A stretch of DNA of 64,000 nt, taken from NCBI RefSeq assembly GCF_020443565.1, contig NZ_JAIZZN010000002.1, forward strand, positions 124,001-188,000, given 5' to 3'. The position numbers and the translations under genes are program-made. Source of the stretch: Clostridium sp. CS001. Lineage in GTDB: Bacteria > Bacillota > Clostridia > Clostridiales > Clostridiaceae. This document shows positions 61,739 through 64,000 of this stretch, in pieces. Under the pieces are notes generated by a model that saw only the letters and a list, made by a program, of their open reading frames with translations, did not search any database and was not told the origin of the DNA. Position 1 is the first letter of the stretch. Each line of letters opens with the position of its first letter.

Positions 61739-61772
61739 TTTAATATTGCAGCATCAAAGATGATGATTTAAC
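61739..61772 (-). repeat. Partial repeat, copy E, inside the end of an ABC gene
   Basis: On the minus strand GTTAAATCATCATC and GATGCTGCAATATTAA match the left end of copy A. It is cut off after this block. The stop codon and the last ten codons of the ABC half-transporter come from it. Confidence 0.65.
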
Positions 61773-63428
61773 CCTGCCATTTTCTAAAGTAACCACAGTG
61801 TCTCCAGAAATAATAGAAGATAAACGGTGAGATATAGACAATATTGTATGACCGTGGCTTGCTTTTTGAAGTACTGATATAAATTTTTCTTCTGTTATGG
61901 AATCGAGATTTGCAGTAACTTCGTCAAGTAGTAAAATAGGGGGATTAGTCACAATTGCTCTTGCAATAGCAAGGAGCTGTTTCTGGCCTTGTGAAAAAAG
62001 AGCATCACTGCTTACAGTTGTATTAATACCATTTTCCAAGGATAATATATAATCAGTTAGTCCCACAAAATCAAGAACGTTTTCAATTTGCTCCTTTGTA
62101 ATGTTCTCATCTTTTAGACTAATTTGCTCAGCAACTGTGCCATTTGTCATATGAAAACTTTGCTCAACGTACCCAAATATTTTGCGTTTTTCGGAGTTTG
62201 GTATGGTATAAACATCAATTCCGTTTATAGTAATGCTCCCACTTGTGGGCTTTAAAAATCCCATTACCAGCTTAAATAATGTGGATTTTCCAACTCCTGT
62301 CCTACCTACAAAGCTAATTTTATCCAGTGGATTTAAATGAAGGCTAATATTTTGCAAAACATTGCTTCCTTGTTCATATTGAAATGTTACATCATTAAAA
62401 GATAGTCTTATATCTGCGCGGCTTGGAATAATCTCTCCTATATTAAGCTCATTATCTTTACAGTGGTCCTCTGGCTCACTATAAAAGTCATTCACCCTAT
62501 GGATACCGGATACCGCCTGTTGTATATTTTGAAGCTCCATGCCCAGGTTTTCAATGGGTGAAAATAAGTTGGAGATTAATTCAATAGAGGCAGCAACCAT
62601 ACCTAGTGATATACCCAAATAATTTAGTTGTTTTGAGGATAGTATTACAATAAAGGCAATTACCAAAGCGCGAGTAAGCTGAATAATGGGAGAAAATATA
62701 GAATCATAGAAATTTACTTTCTCAATGGTTTTGTAGTTATCAAGTAAATAGGAACTATAGTTTTTTTCCATGTAACTTTCTTTGCTATAGGTTTTTATCA
62801 TCTGTATATTTTTTAAGCTTTCTGAAATATGATTATTTACCTTAGAAACTAAAATTCGATTTGCAATTTGAGCAGTAAGCATTTTCTTTTGAAAAAGCCT
62901 AGTAATTGCATAAATAATAGGTAATAGCAGTAAGGTAACACTTCCAAGTTTTGAACTAAATATCCAGATAGAAGCAACGATTCCTATAATTTTAAAGAAA
63001 TCAACCATCATTCCAACGATACCACTTGTGAAAAGGGAGCTTAATGCATCCACGTCATTGGTAAATCTTGAAACAACAGTGCCTGTAGCATTTGAGGAAA
63101 AGAACATAACATTTATTTTTTTTAGTTTTTGCATCATTTCAAGGCGAACTTCTCTCGTGATTTTTTGACCTAAAATTGTAAGAATAGCCTCTTTCATAAA
63201 ATCGAAGACACCAATTAAAAGTAGAAACACCATGTAAGCAAGCCCCAAGAGAAGTAGTCTATCACTGCTTTTTGGAACAAGGTTATGATCCACAATATAT
63301 TTGAGTATTTGAGGAGGAATTAAGCTTGCTATAACAACACCAAAAACTGCAATGACAAGAAGTATATCAAATTTTTTATTTTTTTTAACTACAGCAATAA
63401 TTGATTTTTTTACTAAGTTAGTCCTCAT
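61740..63428 (-). CDS. ABC exporter half-transporter (downstream subunit)
   Basis: 562 residues from the ATG 9 nt after GGAGGTGATG (the longer frame starts in that site). Six membrane helices (about 15-300) and an ATPase domain with Walker A GRTGVGKSTLF, Q-loop YVEQSFH, a non-canonical signature LFSQGQKQLLAIARAI, Walker B ILLLDEVTANLD and SISHRLSS. The SQGQ signature with intact Glu marks it as the catalytic-Glu half of a heterodimer. The ATPase domain ends VVTLENGRV and then continues ten residues (KSSSLMLQY) encoded by repeat copy E, so a native C-terminal helix was probably lost. Overlaps its partner by 11 bp. Confidence 0.92.
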   Translation of the reverse strand: MRTNLVKKSIIAVVKKNKKFDILLVIAVFGVVIASLIPPQILKYIVDHNLVPKSSDRLLLLGLAYMVFLLLIGVFDFMKEAILTILGQKITREVRLEMMQKLKKINVMFFSSNATGTVVSRFTNDVDALSSLFTSGIVGMMVDFFKIIGIVASIWIFSSKLGSVTLLLLPIIYAITRLFQKKMLTAQIANRILVSKVNNHISESLKNIQMIKTYSKESYMEKNYSSYLLDNYKTIEKVNFYDSIFSPIIQLTRALVIAFIVILSSKQLNYLGISLGMVAASIELISNLFSPIENLGMELQNIQQAVSGIHRVNDFYSEPEDHCKDNELNIGEIIPSRADIRLSFNDVTFQYEQGSNVLQNISLHLNPLDKISFVGRTGVGKSTLFKLVMGFLKPTSGSITINGIDVYTIPNSEKRKIFGYVEQSFHMTNGTVAEQISLKDENITKEQIENVLDFVGLTDYILSLENGINTTVSSDALFSQGQKQLLAIARAIVTNPPILLLDEVTANLDSITEEKFISVLQKASHGHTILSISHRLSSIISGDTVVTLENGRVKSSSLMLQY

Positions 63429-64000
63429 AGTCATCACCTCCATTACATTGCAAATTAAATAGTAAGCTATAATCTGCGCAGCTTTCCATTAGTTCATTAT
63501 GCGTACCATAATCTACTGTTTTGTCTTTGTGCAGAAAAATGATCTTGTCGATTGCTCTGAAAATCCTTAAGCGGTGTGATATAAGTATAATTAAAGTATC
63601 TTTATAATTATTTTTAAGATTTTTAATGATATCTTCCTCTGTCTTCATATCAACTGCAGAAAAGGGGTCATCTAAAATTATAATTTTGCTTTTATTTAAA
63701 AGAGTTCTTGCTAGGGATATTCTTGCTTGTTGACCACCACTTAGGCGAGTTCCGCTATTGCCTACTAAAGTGTTTTCACCTTGAGGCATTTCCGAAAGTT
63801 CAGTATCAAAACAGACATCTTTCAAAACGGAAGTGATGTCCTGATGGTTTCCAAGAGTAATATTATTATAAATGCTGCCAGAAAGTAGTTGAGGATTATG
63901 ACCTAGGTATGAAATCATCAGACTCCGCTCATATTCAGAGTAGCTTCGAAGCTCCTTACCATCTATCTTTACACTGCCTATGTATGGATATAATCCAAGT
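63418..64000 (-). CDS. ABC exporter half-transporter (upstream subunit), 5' part outside window
   Basis: The last 194 codons of an ATPase domain, open to the right edge (LGLYPYIGSVKIDGKELRSY at the border). Visible: Q-loop region SYLGHNPQLLSGSIYNN, signature RLSGGQQARISLARTL, Walker B IIILDDPFSAVDMKTEE and ILISHRLRIFRAIDKIIFL. Walker A and the membrane part lie beyond the window. Walker B is followed by Asp (DDP) in place of Glu, the degenerate-site half that matches the partner at 61740. The GGAGGTGATGA near its end is also the ribosome site of the partner gene. Confidence 0.9.
   Translation of the reverse strand, partial: LGLYPYIGSVKIDGKELRSYSEYERSLMISYLGHNPQLLSGSIYNNITLGNHQDITSVLKDVCFDTELSEMPQGENTLVGNSGTRLSGGQQARISLARTLLNKSKIIILDDPFSAVDMKTEEDIIKNLKNNYKDTLIILISHRLRIFRAIDKIIFLHKDKTVDYGTHNELMESCADYSLLFNLQCNGGDDYED

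Noticed and set aside
1-64000. CRISPR arrays, tRNA and rRNA genes, prophage or integrase genes
   Set aside because: Looked for and not seen: no regularly spaced repeats, no tRNA-like TpsiC arm with an acceptor stem, no phage structural genes.

Overview
This window is a very AT-rich stretch of a low-GC, anaerobic, Gram-positive chromosome, most likely a Clostridium sensu stricto species. The evidence is the compact gene order with strong GGAGG-type ribosome sites, many intrinsic terminators, frequent TTG/GTG starts, clostridial families (DUF4317, DUF975, DUF4491, LDCC-motif peptide, Rrf2), and above all an oxygen-sensitive 2-hydroxyacyl-CoA dehydratase operon of Stickland amino-acid fermentation. 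No rRNA, tRNA, CRISPR array or intact mobile element was seen.

Layout. (1) 1-10.5 kb: housekeeping and small-stress genes: a 5'-truncated ABC-F ATPase, DUF975 and DUF4491 membrane proteins, an aldo/keto reductase with a C-terminal ferredoxin-like part, a GNAT acetyltransferase, a divergent Rrf2 regulator / flavin-split-barrel pair with shared operators, a candidate structured RNA, an exported beta-carbonic anhydrase, a YdcF protein, DUF4317, an Asn-rich small protein and an IS66 remnant. (2) 10.6-18.6 kb: a LacI-type regulator with two matching operators, two different two-domain SnoaL/NTF2-like proteins, an MFS and a sodium:solute symporter and a metallo-beta-lactamase-fold hydrolase. This looks like an uncharacterised catabolic locus. 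(3) 18.8-23.8 kb: chemoreceptor, PrcB-like secreted protein, L,D-transpeptidase. (4) 23.9-33.2 kb: a copper/envelope-stress island: OmpR-type response regulator, repeat lipoprotein, CopA ATPase with a CsoR-type operator and a csoR relic, LDCC peptide, SHOCT protein, histidine kinase, and a fused HMA-TauE-cupredoxin membrane protein. Four promoters here share one architecture: two 9-bp boxes with an 11-bp period, then 9 bp to the -10. They define a regulon readable from the sequence. The island also holds a decayed second response regulator and a truncated kinase. (5) 33.3-39.2 kb: polar amino-acid ABC transporter, GntR/UTRA regulator with a TTGTCTAGACAA operator, deoB and a YczE-type membrane protein. 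(6) 39.3-50.3 kb: a sigma-54 activator divergent from hadA-hadI-hadB-hadC-acdB-etfB-etfA-ldhA, with a -24/-12 promoter and two TTGC-N5-GCAA activator sites 20 bp apart. (7) 50.3-64 kb: a decayed DHH phosphoesterase, a NamA-type ene-reductase, a heterodimeric ABC exporter, an rsmH-type gene, a methyltransferase, a cupin with a frameshifted small gene in front, a second chemoreceptor, and another ABC exporter pair running off the right edge.

How the genes work together. In region 6, LdhA reduces 2-oxo acids, HadA loads CoA, HadBC (activated by HadI) dehydrates, and AcdB/EtfBA reduces the enoyl-CoA; the sigma-54 activator probably switches the operon on. In region 4, the response regulator probably controls itself, the kinase, the lipoprotein and the copper-handling TauE fusion, while CopA is under CsoR-type control. 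An interspersed imperfect-palindrome repeat of about 135 bp (two near-full copies, one diverged, two partial) is scattered through the window, sits inside operons and in two places forms the end of a coding sequence. Coordinates of starts were adjusted to ribosome sites where these clearly decide.
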